DNA of 64,000 nt from Lepidodermella squamata (GCA_047495785.1 JBLDXI010000056.1:62001-126000), one strand, 5' to 3'. Positions 9,320-17,604 are shown, numbered from the stretch's first letter. A program made the numbers and translations. The notes: generated by a model from the sequence alone, not told the origin.

Positions 9320-10474
9320 ATGCCGATCAAAGAACTCACGATCCCCGAACAGATAAAAATTTTGGAGCAATTAGATAGAGAAGAAAAACTGTATGATAAA
9401 AACCTCGCGCTTGCAAGTCATGATTCTTATGCGCTCAAGCACAAATTTGGGATGGAAACGGAACCCAGCCCGCTGACGGCCATGCAAACAGCATTCAACC
9501 AACGACCGACCACTGAAGCCATACGTAGTTTGCAAAATTCGATTAAGGAATTAGTTGTAAAAAAGAAACCACTAATAGCTAAACACGGCATTCCAACTAT
9601 TTCTGCCTCTGCATCCCCTGTGGCTCTAAAAATTCCTAAACTTGAGTATGAGAGTCCTGAGAAAAGTAGGTTAGCCTCTTCGCGAAATTCGCAAGATGAT
9701 GAGAGTGATCAAGACTCTAACTCGTCGAAGGAATCTGATGCTCAAGATGGGACATTTACCACAGACGAAATGAACACTATCATCCGTCAGCATAATTTCC
9801 CAACAATTGAGCAAATTAAACAAGAGGACATAGAAGAAGCCGTAGTGAGTTTGGCCACATACAACAGACAGGTATTGGGGGCCAGGCTCTCTAGTCTCAC
9901 ACGAGCGGGGAAAAGAGATTCAGAAGACTATAATAGAATTAAGCGCGACATCGCAGTTCTGAGAAACTACCGCGAAACATTAAAAAGCAAACAGCTAGGC
10001 GACGGTTTCACTAAACCAATCCCAAAAAATCTCCAAAGGTTTGGGCGATTTTATGTACGCAAGGAAGATTTACTCGACGGTTGGCTCCGCGTCAGAAAAA
10101 AGAACCAAAGTAGAGTGTTTGACGAGCAAATTTCCGATGGTGTGAGAAATCTCATTTTGAAGCGATATGAACCGAAAAAGTACAAATACACCCAAGAAGA
10201 TTTTTCGCACTTCCAAGAAATTTGTCGTAGGACCGGATACCAACCGAAACCTCACTCCAACGTAAGATCTGAACTCGCAATTTCTAGGCAGTCCGGTTCT
10301 GCGCTTTTTGTGACCTTACAGGATGCGCAAAAGCGTATGCTGCATTGTTTAGGAGAAATTAAAGCAGGTAATAACAATGAAGCCATTAGGAACGAATTAG
10401 TGTCTATAGCGGACTTGTTGCTGAAGCATGGAAAAATAACGAAGGAAGAATACACAACAGTTTGTAGTATATAG
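9320..10474 (+). CDS. Uncharacterised element virion-block protein, 384 aa
   Basis: I chose the ATG at 9320 because TCTAG ends 11 nt upstream, as in its neighbours; an in-frame GTG at 9308 overlaps that motif. The N-terminal third is helical (IPEQIKILEQLDREEKLYDK). A Ser/Asp/Glu-rich low-complexity stretch at about residues 120-145 separates it from a compact C-terminal region with PIPKNLQRFGRFYVRKEDL and a final helical segment. No catalytic motif is visible. Its position between ATPase and penton fits a conserved Polinton structural or scaffold protein, but I cannot name it. About 235 bp between it and the ATPase hold no gene. Confidence 0.7.
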   Translation: MPIKELTIPEQIKILEQLDREEKLYDKNLALASHDSYALKHKFGMETEPSPLTAMQTAFNQRPTTEAIRSLQNSIKELVVKKKPLIAKHGIPTISASASPVALKIPKLEYESPEKSRLASSRNSQDDESDQDSNSSKESDAQDGTFTTDEMNTIIRQHNFPTIEQIKQEDIEEAVVSLATYNRQVLGARLSSLTRAGKRDSEDYNRIKRDIAVLRNYRETLKSKQLGDGFTKPIPKNLQRFGRFYVRKEDLLDGWLRVRKKNQSRVFDEQISDGVRNLILKRYEPKKYKYTQEDFSHFQEICRRTGYQPKPHSNVRSELAISRQSGSALFVTLQDAQKRMLHCLGEIKAGNNNEAIRNELVSIADLLLKHGKITKEEYTTVCSI

Positions 10475-10498
10475 AGAATTATCTAGCTTCCAAATAAA

Positions 10499-11245
10499 AT
10501 GAGTCTGAGCCCGATTTTCTTACCACTAGAGTATCTTTCAAATAATCGAAGTTCTCGAAATAACACCATCGACCGATACCTCAATGATAAAATAGACTTC
10601 ACTGGAAGGCGAATTGCAGTTAGTTATATTCATTTCAGCGATACGTTTCACAACGTTTCTGCTCGTTACGGAAACAATACATTGAAATACTCGCTGAACG
10701 AAGAAATATTCGAAACAGTTTTTCCTGATGGAACGGACACCTTCCAAGATTTTAACAATTATTTGCATTTCCAGATGAAAATAAACGGACATTTTGCCGT
10801 TGACAGCGCGAAAGGAGCAGAAATTTTCGGCATCAATATTAGTGTCAACCCCGTATTCAGTTGCATTAGCGTTAGGATTGCGGAGAATTATCGTTTGATG
10901 GTAGAAACTGACGCTATGGCCCGGTTTCTCGGGGTCAACGTAGGCTCCTACGACCACGATTTCAATTCTCAAAACGTCCCTGATGTGACTATGGGGCTGG
11001 ATACAATGTTTGTTCATTGTTCCGTGGTTAATAATAGCGTCATCCCCGAATATAACACAGTTATTTTTACTTGCCCTATCAACAAAAAATTTGGGGAACA
11101 CGTCAACTACATCCCGAACGAGAAAAGGTTCCTAATGTGCACAAACGCGAACACGCAGAATATTCGAGTCTGGCTCACCAATCAAGAGGGAAACGAGATT
11201 TACTTCGTCGAAAGTAGGTGGGGGATAGGTATAGATATAATCTAG
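10499..11245 (+). CDS. Penton-like minor capsid protein
   Basis: A 248-aa beta-rich protein without low-complexity sequence, matching in size, position (directly before the small virion protein and major capsid genes) and general pattern the single-jelly-roll penton (PY) of Polintons. Recognition rests on context and secondary-structure pattern rather than a short motif. Pentons occupy the icosahedral vertices. TCTAG ends 12 nt before the ATG and the gene sits 24 bp after its upstream neighbour. Confidence 0.7.
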   Translation: MSLSPIFLPLEYLSNNRSSRNNTIDRYLNDKIDFTGRRIAVSYIHFSDTFHNVSARYGNNTLKYSLNEEIFETVFPDGTDTFQDFNNYLHFQMKINGHFAVDSAKGAEIFGINISVNPVFSCISVRIAENYRLMVETDAMARFLGVNVGSYDHDFNSQNVPDVTMGLDTMFVHCSVVNNSVIPEYNTVIFTCPINKKFGEHVNYIPNEKRFLMCTNANTQNIRVWLTNQEGNEIYFVESRWGIGIDII

Positions 11246-11269
11246 TGCTTATCTAGTTATTGCTGAATT

Positions 11270-11587
11270 ATGAATAATCGAAAAAGAAAGCGCGTTTACA
11301 TTTCTGGCCGAGGTTTCGTCGACGTTGGTAAACACATTTTATCAAAAATAATAGCAGTATCAGCTGAACCAGCCCAAAATTTTGTCAAAGCAGCGCTGAA
11401 ATCTGGTTCAGAAGCTGCTGGAGATAAAGTGGGAAGTTTTGTAGCAACGAAGTTGGCTGAAAAAGTTCTGCCTAGTCATGAAACAACTAATCTTAAAGCC
11501 ATAGAGGAGCTCGAACGCAAAATTAAAAATAATATAAGTTCATATTCGGGCTCTGGCTTCAAAAAAGTTGAATTTAAAAAAATCTAA
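11270..11587 (+). CDS. Small basic virion protein with adenain-type site
   Basis: A 105-aa protein with a basic N-terminus (RKRKR at 4-8) followed by ISGRG at 11-15, which fits the adenovirus protease consensus (M/I/L)xGx-G. Cleavage there would release a long amphipathic-looking helix (residues about 16-70) rich in Ala, Lys and Val. Adenovirus pVI and related cement or lytic proteins have this layout, so a capsid-lining or membrane-active role is plausible. TCTAG occurs 14 nt and again about 28 nt upstream of the ATG. The assignment is inferred from layout. Confidence 0.6.
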   Translation: MNNRKRKRVYISGRGFVDVGKHILSKIIAVSAEPAQNFVKAALKSGSEAAGDKVGSFVATKLAEKVLPSHETTNLKAIEELERKIKNNISSYSGSGFKKVEFKKI

Positions 11588-11601
11588 TCCTTTGGTAAAT
11601 T

Positions 11602-12981
11602 ATGCTTCAACAAGAGATCGTCAATAACATTTTCGAGACTACTGAAATTCAAGATCGGGTCTTTGAGAAAAAGACATGGACGGAAACACCAGCACAGAAT
11701 TTCACTCAAGATCAAAATTCACAACCCTCGAAATTAATATTTTCCAGCTACAACCTAAAAGACAATTATTTACTAGTCAGAGAGGGGTACTTGGAGTTTC
11801 AATTGCAAATTAAAAGGAAGAATGGAGCCGCGTTCGTGAATACTGACAAGTATGCCATTCGGAATCACGTGTTGAGCCTGTTTGACAATATTGAAGTTCA
11901 AATATCGGATTCGGATCACAAAATCGAAGAGCTGCGGTTCCTCGAACATTGGGCCAACATCAATTTCCTTTTGAAATGGAGTCCTGGTTACGCCAATAGT
12001 TTAGGGGAAGAAGTGTTGTTTTCGAAAGACTGCCCGTTGGCTTTGGGAAGCACAACGCTAATTGCTGATGTGACGGCTGACACTTTCGATGCTTCGAAAG
12101 CTGCAGCTAACAAGGGTTTGATAACGCGAAGCAGCTATGTTAAATCTACTGAGGCCACCGTCACTTTATATCTAAAAGACTTGCCCTTTTTCAATTCGTA
12201 TCAGGGAATTTTCACGAAGTCTCGATTTAGGATTATTCTCACCCCGAACTATAATCGACCTTTGATTTATGTGATTGTCGCGGCTGATACAGGTACACCT
12301 GAAGGATTAACTTATCATTTCAATCGGGCTAATATGTACATCCCGGAGGTAACGCTAATGAACCAACAGAAACTTTCGATAATGAAAAAGTTCAACGAGG
12401 GATTCACGAAAATTCATAAATGGATATCGATTGATCCATATCAGTCCTGTCAATTTGCTGCTAATACCACGAATATTCAGTACACAATCAGCACTGAAAT
12501 AAGGAAACCAAATTGGGTGTATATTGTTCTTTGCCCCGATTACTCCGATGAGGAATATCCGAAGAAACTCACACAGATATATAACACGTGGAACGTTACT
12601 TCATATTCCCTTTTGATTAATAACAAAGAAGCCTTTAATGAATCCAATGTTTCTTTTGCTAAGCTGAAAGCTCACCGGTTATACAATTACATAAAACAGA
12701 ATATGCATCAGAACAGCGATAGGGAAAGTCTGAATACGGGATGTCAGATTTCGTACATGGAATTCTGCAACTTGTACAGAATTCTTTGCTTTTGCTTGGA
12801 CGACGTAGATGCTACTTCCATTTACAATTCTCGAGCAGATAACACTGTTTCTGTAGTATTCAAAGCGACGGTCGGTGCGGTGAATAAGCCTCTTGTGATT
12901 TATTCGTTCATTGAAAGGGAAAAGGAGATATGCTTCAACTACAAGCATGACTCTGTTGACATTAGTCTTACCAGCGTCTAA
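11602..12981 (+). CDS. Major capsid protein (hexon-like, double jelly roll)
   Basis: A 459-aa beta-rich protein, the size and position of the Polinton double-jelly-roll major capsid protein. Recognisable stretches include NYLLVREGYLEFQLQI and SLFDNIEVQISD in the first barrel, ATVTLYLKDLPFF and SRFRIILTPNYN, and a second-barrel region around WVYIVLCPDYSDEEYPKKL. Trimers would form the capsid faces. It is the longest virion gene, preceded by TCTAA 14 nt before the ATG and 14 bp after its neighbour's stop. No breaks are seen. Confidence 0.85.
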   Translation: MLQQEIVNNIFETTEIQDRVFEKKTWTETPAQNFTQDQNSQPSKLIFSSYNLKDNYLLVREGYLEFQLQIKRKNGAAFVNTDKYAIRNHVLSLFDNIEVQISDSDHKIEELRFLEHWANINFLLKWSPGYANSLGEEVLFSKDCPLALGSTTLIADVTADTFDASKAAANKGLITRSSYVKSTEATVTLYLKDLPFFNSYQGIFTKSRFRIILTPNYNRPLIYVIVAADTGTPEGLTYHFNRANMYIPEVTLMNQQKLSIMKKFNEGFTKIHKWISIDPYQSCQFAANTTNIQYTISTEIRKPNWVYIVLCPDYSDEEYPKKLTQIYNTWNVTSYSLLINNKEAFNESNVSFAKLKAHRLYNYIKQNMHQNSDRESLNTGCQISYMEFCNLYRILCFCLDDVDATSIYNSRADNTVSVVFKATVGAVNKPLVIYSFIEREKEICFNYKHDSVDISLTSV

Positions 12982-13006
12982 TGCAAAATTTCTAATCTAG
13001 CGGTAA

Positions 13007-13636
13007 ATGAGCCATAAGTATTTGGAATACGAATTGCCCCTCACGGATAGTCAGCTGGAGAAACTCCAGGGTGCGGTAAAGAACAAAAAGTCAATAACAC
13101 TTAAATTTAGCAAACAGGTTATTCACCAAAACGAAAATTTACGCAAGTTGATGCTTACCCAAACTCAAATAAACAAAGTAGAGAAGCACAAAGCCAACGA
13201 CACCGGTGTTCAATTGAAGCTCAGTTTATCACAACTGAAGAAAAGTCAATCAGGCGGCCTACTTCCCATCCTGCCCATACTTGCGAAAGCCGCAACGATT
13301 GCTGCACCTTTAGCCCTGAGTGCTGTATCAGGGCTGATAAACGGCGCAACCAACGCGATCGGTAATAAATTAGCGGGGAAGGGCGTAAACGAGACCACCG
13401 TACAACTATCAGTTCCAAAAGAGGATTTGAATGAACTGGTCAAAATGGTCGATATGTTAGAAAATAAGAATTTATTGCCACTGGGCAGCAAACTTTCGAT
13501 TGATCGCGATATTGAGCAAAAGGGTGGCTCATTCGTTGTTCCACTAGTTGCTAGCCTGCTAGGGACATTTTTACCTACATTGTTCAGGGCGAATAAGGGA
13601 AATGGAGTGTATTTTCCATGGGAGTCAAAAAACTAG
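13007..13636 (+). CDS. pX-like virion protein with two GG cleavage sites
   Basis: A 209-aa protein. At 81-84 it has QSGG followed by LLPILPILAKAATIAAPLAL, closely resembling the C-terminal hydrophobic segment of adenovirus core protein pX/mu after its GG cleavage. A second QKGG at 171-174 precedes another hydrophobic segment (SFVVPLVASLLGTFLPTLF). Both sites fit xGG-type adenain cleavage, giving three fragments, two starting with membrane-seeking segments. TCTAATCTAG lies 6-16 nt before the ATG. The last 19 bp overlap the protease gene, which likely shares its transcript. Confidence 0.7.
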   Translation: MSHKYLEYELPLTDSQLEKLQGAVKNKKSITLKFSKQVIHQNENLRKLMLTQTQINKVEKHKANDTGVQLKLSLSQLKKSQSGGLLPILPILAKAATIAAPLALSAVSGLINGATNAIGNKLAGKGVNETTVQLSVPKEDLNELVKMVDMLENKNLLPLGSKLSIDRDIEQKGGSFVVPLVASLLGTFLPTLFRANKGNGVYFPWESKN

Positions 13637-14067
13637 GGCGCTTCTTCCCACTTTCGAATTCGGATATTGACAAAATGATGTACTCGAGAGTTGGGAAGAA
13701 GTACAATGGATGTTACCCCAGGCATCTCTTGCCTATACATTTGAAAAATGGATACTATGTAATCAACTTGGATGATTTTGGAGGAGGAACGCACTGGGTA
13801 GGAATGCAGGTAACTGATGGGGAAATAATTTATTTCGATAGCTTTGGGTTCATTTGTCCCAATGAAGTCATTGAGAGGCGAAGTAATCGCGACATTTGGT
13901 ATTCCACTCATGAAATTCAGCACACTAAAAGTGTGGCGTGCGGTTTTTACGTTGTTTACTTCCTGTCTGAGCTGGCAAAAAATCGCAATAAGCTTGAAAT
14001 TCTCCTCGATTTCACAAATGATGGGTCCATTATGAATGATAACAAGCTTAAAGATCTGATGTTTTAG
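13618..14067 (+). CDS. Adenain-like maturation cysteine protease
   Basis: A 149-aa Ulp1/adenain-fold protease. The catalytic set is visible in order: His59 (GGTHWVGM), Asp74 (IYFDSFG), Gln101 (HEIQHTK) and Cys108 (SVACGFYVVYFL). Family members cleave virion precursors at xGG-x and xGx-G sites, and such sites occur in the two small virion proteins just upstream. The gene overlaps the pX-like gene by 19 bp and has no TCTA motif of its own, suggesting cotranscription. Length is slightly below adenovirus protease (about 200 aa) but typical of Polintons. Confidence 0.92.
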   Translation: MGVKKLGRFFPLSNSDIDKMMYSRVGKKYNGCYPRHLLPIHLKNGYYVINLDDFGGGTHWVGMQVTDGEIIYFDSFGFICPNEVIERRSNRDIWYSTHEIQHTKSVACGFYVVYFLSELAKNRNKLEILLDFTNDGSIMNDNKLKDLMF

Positions 14068-14249
14068 CAAAGAATGCATTGTTTGAAGTGTAAGGAGCAT
14101 ACTGAAACCTTTAACGAACAATGAAAGGTTACGGAAAACAAGCAAGTTGGCAAATCTCAAATTTGCGGCTCCAAAAAGAGCAAATTTGTGAATTGTCGAA
14201 TCAGGACAAAATATTTTGTTTGTAAAAGGTAGTAAGTGCTTTCCTGGTT

Positions 14250-14723
14250 ATGGACGAAGAATTCGAATATTGCCTCTCTCTTTTAGCCGATATAAAAAAC
14301 AAGAGCGTGAAATGCCATTCTAAATCAGAATGTGAAACGTGCTCATCACAGTTGCAAATTGATCATAGTCTCCACATCAACTTTTGTCCAAAATGTGCCA
14401 TCGTACACCCTTTCATAGATTACTATCAAAGGGTTAGCCGCTCCCCAACATACAAGCGGAAGTGGCATCTCATGACAAAAATCAGAAAATTAGGACTAAT
14501 TCTCAAATGGTATGAGCTCGATGACATTATGTCAAACTTCAAGAAAATAGATAAGCTCTATTCCACCGAATTTCCCGGTAAAAATATGATCAATGTAGAA
14601 TTTGTGCTGAAGTACTTGTCACTGATATTGGGCTATGAAGACATCGCTAATAAAATCCCTCTGGACCGTTCTAAGTATACAATTTTACGCTGGCATGAAA
14701 AATTAAATCTAATCATTACTTAG
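14250..14723 (+). CDS. Zinc-ribbon protein, possible VLTF3-like factor
   Basis: A 157-aa protein with a CETC (28-31) and CPKC (46-49) zinc ribbon. It is followed by SPTYKRKWHLMTKIRKLGL and, near the end, NVEFVLKYLSLILGYEDI. That order (ribbon, YKRxxH helix, N-x-x-FVL-x-x-L helix ending in LGY) is what I recall of the poxvirus late transcription factor VLTF3 family. If right, it could direct late transcription of the TCTA promoters. The match is by eye and short. It starts about 180 bp after the protease and has no clear TCTA motif, possibly placing it in an intermediate class. Confidence 0.5.
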   Translation: MDEEFEYCLSLLADIKNKSVKCHSKSECETCSSQLQIDHSLHINFCPKCAIVHPFIDYYQRVSRSPTYKRKWHLMTKIRKLGLILKWYELDDIMSNFKKIDKLYSTEFPGKNMINVEFVLKYLSLILGYEDIANKIPLDRSKYTILRWHEKLNLIIT

Positions 14724-14728
14724 TTGAA

Positions 14729-15442
14729 ATGAAATCTAGTTCAATTTTTATTCCTAGCGAATGGTCGGGAAGCTCGCATGGGTCGGATTTATTTCTACGC
14801 GCCGATGGGAAGAAAGGACTCATGGGTAATATGAACGCAAATAATTTCAAAATTGAAAATCTCGGCCGCCCCGTTTTCGAAAATGACGCAGCATCGAAAT
14901 CTTGGGTGGAAGAAAACACGTTGAATGAAAAAGAATCCAGGCAACTTATCGAATCGTATAAGCCGCTGCAGTACGCTGATGACAGAACCATTGACATGAA
15001 TGGTGGTCGGATAACAAACGTGGCGTATCCCGTAGATCCTTTTGACGTAGTCAACAAGCAATACGTTGATGGCCAAACATTTTTAGGCTTCGGTGAGAGT
15101 CATGTGAATGACCAAACGAAAATGCCGGTAACAAGGGTTATAACCCACACTTTGCTGGTTCAAATTAATGATGAGTTGTCTTTTCTCGAAAACATGTTGG
15201 CTAATGTGCAATTTTGGTTTAGAATTTGGGGAAATGTCTCGCCAGGCTGCACTTGTGATTTCATGAAAAACGGCAGTGTCTTAATTTCTAAATATTTTTC
15301 ATTCGACTACGACGCGATCCGAAATATAACCGAATACTGTACTTTCGTAGAACAGTTTGAAAATGGTGACACTTTCAGCATCATGATGTCGTCCAGCAAA
15401 CCTATGACTGTTGAATTTTGTTTAAAAATATCTAATGTTTGA
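14729..15442 (+). CDS. Tail-fibre-like protein
   Basis: A 237-aa protein with two copies of the phage tail-fibre pattern G-x-[I/M]-[D/N]-[M/A]-x-x-x-[K/R]-I-x-N-L/V...P...D...K-x-[Y/W]-V: residues about 32-60 (GNMNANNFKIENLGRP to AASKSWVE) and 87-114 (RTIDMNGGRITNVAYP to VVNKQYVDG). Such repeats form trimeric shafts, and the C-terminal about 120 residues are beta-rich with two Cys, as expected of a fibre head. A fibre role in host attachment is inference. It starts 5 bp after the zinc-ribbon gene, with TCTAA 16 nt before the ATG. Confidence 0.65.
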   Translation: MKSSSIFIPSEWSGSSHGSDLFLRADGKKGLMGNMNANNFKIENLGRPVFENDAASKSWVEENTLNEKESRQLIESYKPLQYADDRTIDMNGGRITNVAYPVDPFDVVNKQYVDGQTFLGFGESHVNDQTKMPVTRVITHTLLVQINDELSFLENMLANVQFWFRIWGNVSPGCTCDFMKNGSVLISKYFSFDYDAIRNITEYCTFVEQFENGDTFSIMMSSSKPMTVEFCLKISNV

Positions 15443-15483
15443 TAAACGTGAATAAAAGTGACACACAGGTTCACATATAAAAT

Positions 15484-15897
15484 TCAGAAAAAGGTGACTG
15501 TGTCATTAATGGCTTTCGGGGTCATTGAGTTCGCTATATTTGTGTGCGTTTTCTTGCCATCTAGTTTCGGTTCACGATTATAAGTTACTCTTTGACTTTT
15601 TGATTGGATCTTCTGATTTTTTTTGACGAATTCGCGGAATTCATCGTTGTGACTGTTACTTACATCAGAACGGTCGTCTTCAGAAAAAGTTTTCTGAATA
15701 TAAATATATACGACAACAGCGCAAATGAAAAGGACACCGAATGTTATCAAAAATTTACTATAAGCGTATTCGTTTTCCTGAATTTTTAATTGTGTGGATA
15801 GACATTTTAGTTTATCAGCATAAAACTTCCCAAGTAAAGAGCTCTTGCCTTGTAATATTTTCAACATATTCTCTATTCTTCCTATGTTTTCTTCCAT
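15484..15897 (-). CDS. Single-pass membrane protein of the element
   Basis: A 137-aa protein with one strong transmembrane segment (about 48-67, FLITFGVLFICAVVVYIYI), an N-terminal helical region of about 45 residues and a hydrophilic, Lys/Ser/Asn-rich C-terminal tail. No family is recognised. It is the first of three leftward genes at the right end. A TATATAT run lies about 20 nt before its ATG instead of the TCTA motif. Confidence 0.65.
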   Translation of the reverse strand: MEENIGRIENMLKILQGKSSLLGKFYADKLKCLSTQLKIQENEYAYSKFLITFGVLFICAVVVYIYIQKTFSEDDRSDVSNSHNDEFREFVKKNQKIQSKSQRVTYNREPKLDGKKTHTNIANSMTPKAINDTVTFF

Positions 15898-15919
15898 TAT
15901 TATTATTGAGCATATATAT

Positions 15920-16279
15920 TTATTTTATATTTTCAATATTACTATTTAGAGAAATTTTGTTTTTGGCTTCATACTCTTTTATTCCCATCTGTAAGGCTTG
16001 CTGATATTCCTTTTCCAGCTCGTTTTCCCATTTTTCGAGCTCTGATTTGACGTTATGTGAAAGTAACTTCTGCAATGAATTCGTCACCTTCATTGTTTTT
16101 GCGGTCTGTGACTTTTTAATTTCCTCAACAGCTTTCCTCAAGCACTCATTTTCGGCTCTAGCTAACCCCAGCTCTTTCATTGTCTTTTTAGCTACATTCT
16201 TTGCATGGGATAGAGTCATATCATGGACACCAATCAACTCCCTCACTTCTCGCATAGACGCGTATTCAGAATCTTCCAT
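15920..16279 (-). CDS. Coiled-coil element protein
   Basis: A 119-aa protein, almost entirely charged and heptad-like: LGLARAENECLRKAVEEIKKSQ near the middle and LEKWENELEKEYQQALQ near the C-terminus. A long coiled coil is likely. It lies 22 bp from both neighbours, in the same orientation, and has a TATATA box directly upstream of its ATG. Function unknown. Confidence 0.6.
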   Translation of the reverse strand: MEDSEYASMREVRELIGVHDMTLSHAKNVAKKTMKELGLARAENECLRKAVEEIKKSQTAKTMKVTNSLQKLLSHNVKSELEKWENELEKEYQQALQMGIKEYEAKNKISLNSNIENIK

Positions 16280-16301
16280 AAGTATATATTATTGGATTTC
16301 A

Positions 16302-16745
16302 TTATTTTTTTTTATATTTTTCTATTTCTTTTCGCAAGGAAACAATCTTTCTTATCACGGGCGCATCGGCCTGGGTCATTAACACTTCATCTTTTGGCTG
16401 TGATGTTAACTGCAGGTGAACTTTTTCCACTATCGGACGTTTGTCTTTTATTAGTCGATCACAAGAGTTCGAAGAACCCTGAGAGCGAAGCTCGACGTTC
16501 GAGTTTGAAAAACGAGGATACGCAGAACGAGTATTCGAAGAACGAGTTTCGCTTCCAGCGATGTGACCTCCAATTTGGGTACTCCGCTCCTTGGATTTAT
16601 TCATGTAGTAAAATATGCTGCTTGACGAAATATTAAATTCCTCTACTATCTCCTTAACACTCTTTTTTGTGCCCTCATACTCCTTGATGGCCGACCTTAC
16701 GCGTTTACGATATTCTGAATCTCTTCGCAAATTTCGTACTACCAT
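16302..16745 (-). CDS. Helix-turn-helix (Psq-like) regulator
   Basis: A 147-aa protein whose first 50 residues have the pattern of a pipsqueak/transposase-type helix-turn-helix: YRKRVRSAIKEYEGTKKSV, then VKEIVEEFNISSSSIFYYMNK with the turn at NIS. A Ser/Arg-rich middle and a basic C-terminal helix follow. It probably binds DNA and may regulate the element or bind its ends, being the outermost gene on this side. AT-rich TATA-like sequence lies upstream of the ATG. Confidence 0.6.
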   Translation of the reverse strand: MVVRNLRRDSEYRKRVRSAIKEYEGTKKSVKEIVEEFNISSSSIFYYMNKSKERSTQIGGHIAGSETRSSNTRSAYPRFSNSNVELRSQGSSNSCDRLIKDKRPIVEKVHLQLTSQPKDEVLMTQADAPVIRKIVSLRKEIEKYKKK

Positions 16746-16790
16746 TATAAATTATTTTACATATATTTGATTAAGAAAATATTCCAGGTA

Positions 16791-17229
16791 CCAGGTTCCT
16801 GATTCCAGATTCTGGGCCCCGGGAATTTGTCAGATTATGCAATGACCCCACTTATATATTGTTCCACGTTCCTGATTCCAGATTCTGGGCCCTGGGAATT
16901 TGTCAGATTATGCAATAGCCCCCACTTATTCCAGGTTCCAGGTTCCTGATTCCAGATTCTGGGCCCCGGGAATTTGTCAGATTATGCAATAGCCCCACTT
17001 GTTCCAGGTTTCACGTTCCTGATTCCAGATTCTGGGCCCCGGGAATTAGTCAGATTATGCAATAGCCCCACTTATTCCAGGTTTCACGTTCCTGATTCCA
17101 GATTCTGGGCCCTGGGAATTAGTCAGATTATGCAATAGCCCCACTTATTCCAGGTTTCACGTTACTGATTCCAGATTCTGGGCCCTGGGGATTTGTCAGA
17201 TTATGCAATAGCCCCACTTATATATTGTT
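16791..17229. repeat. Minisatellite, six copies of a 73-bp unit
   Basis: Units start at 16791, 16864, 16938, 17011, 17084 and 17157, each 73-74 bp. They share CTGATTCCAGATTCTGGGCC, then GGGAATTTGTCAGATTATGC and AGCCCCACTTA. Each has a GGGCCC palindrome. A partial unit follows to about 17253. The first and last full units end with TATATATTGTT, whereas the inner ones end TTCCAGGTT. The array begins 45 bp outside the last viral gene. Confidence 0.95.
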
Positions 17230-17253
17230 CCAGATTCCAGGTCCCAGATTCCC

Positions 17254-17604
17254 AATCGCTCGCCTCTTACCCTTTTAATGCACACCCTATACCCAATATA
17301 TTTTTCCGTTTTAGAAACGCGCCTCTACTTACCATTTCTTCTCAAAATTACCAATTAACTAAGTATCTCTCCTAATTTCCTTCAAATTAATTGACCATTT
17401 TTTTCATTCTCAAATTTTCAAAATTTTAAAATCAATTTTTAATTTTTCAATTTCTCAATTTTCCACATTTGTCATTTCAATTTTTTAAAAAGTGTGTATA
17501 TCGGCCTCACTGTTTTCGTACCGGCACATAGGCACTACTTGCACATTTTTCATTATACTTTTTCGTTTGGATTTTCGTTGCAAGTTTGATATTTTAGCTT
17601 CAAC
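17254..17604. other. AT-rich spacer with poly-T/poly-A runs
   Basis: No gene seen. It contains about 100 bp of TTTTC/AAATT-rich simple sequence (about 17395-17490) and, just before the next gene, the 5' leader of the secreted repeat protein, part of which (GATATTTTAGCTTCAACATGAAC) looks like a possible AG acceptor. Confidence 0.5.

Larger units (their letters stand above)
2339..16745. mobile_element. Polinton/Maverick (adintovirus-like) element
   Basis: About 14.4 kb carry the full diagnostic set of this group: protein-primed DNA polymerase B, retroviral-type integrase with chromodomain, FtsK/A32-type packaging ATPase, adenain-like protease, penton-like and double-jelly-roll-like capsid proteins, and small virion proteins. 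All frames are open and unspliced with tight spacing, including one 19-bp overlap, which suggests recent insertion or preserved function. Coordinates cover the coding span only. I searched by eye for terminal inverted repeats and a 6-bp target duplication outside it and found none. Confidence 0.92.

Noticed and set aside
10538-11101. Long minus-strand ORF of 187 aa
   Set aside because: It lies wholly within the penton-like gene and has no domain or promoter motif.
13633-14160. Minus-strand ORF of 175 aa
   Set aside because: It is a shadow of the protease gene, whose catalytic residues are clear on the plus strand.
16791-17229. CRISPR-like array
   Set aside because: The whole 73-bp unit is repeated with no unique spacers, so it is a minisatellite in an animal genome.
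1900-17600. Terminal inverted repeats of the Polinton
   Set aside because: I compared about 400 bp beyond both outer genes in inverted orientation and found no convincing match, so no ends are reported.
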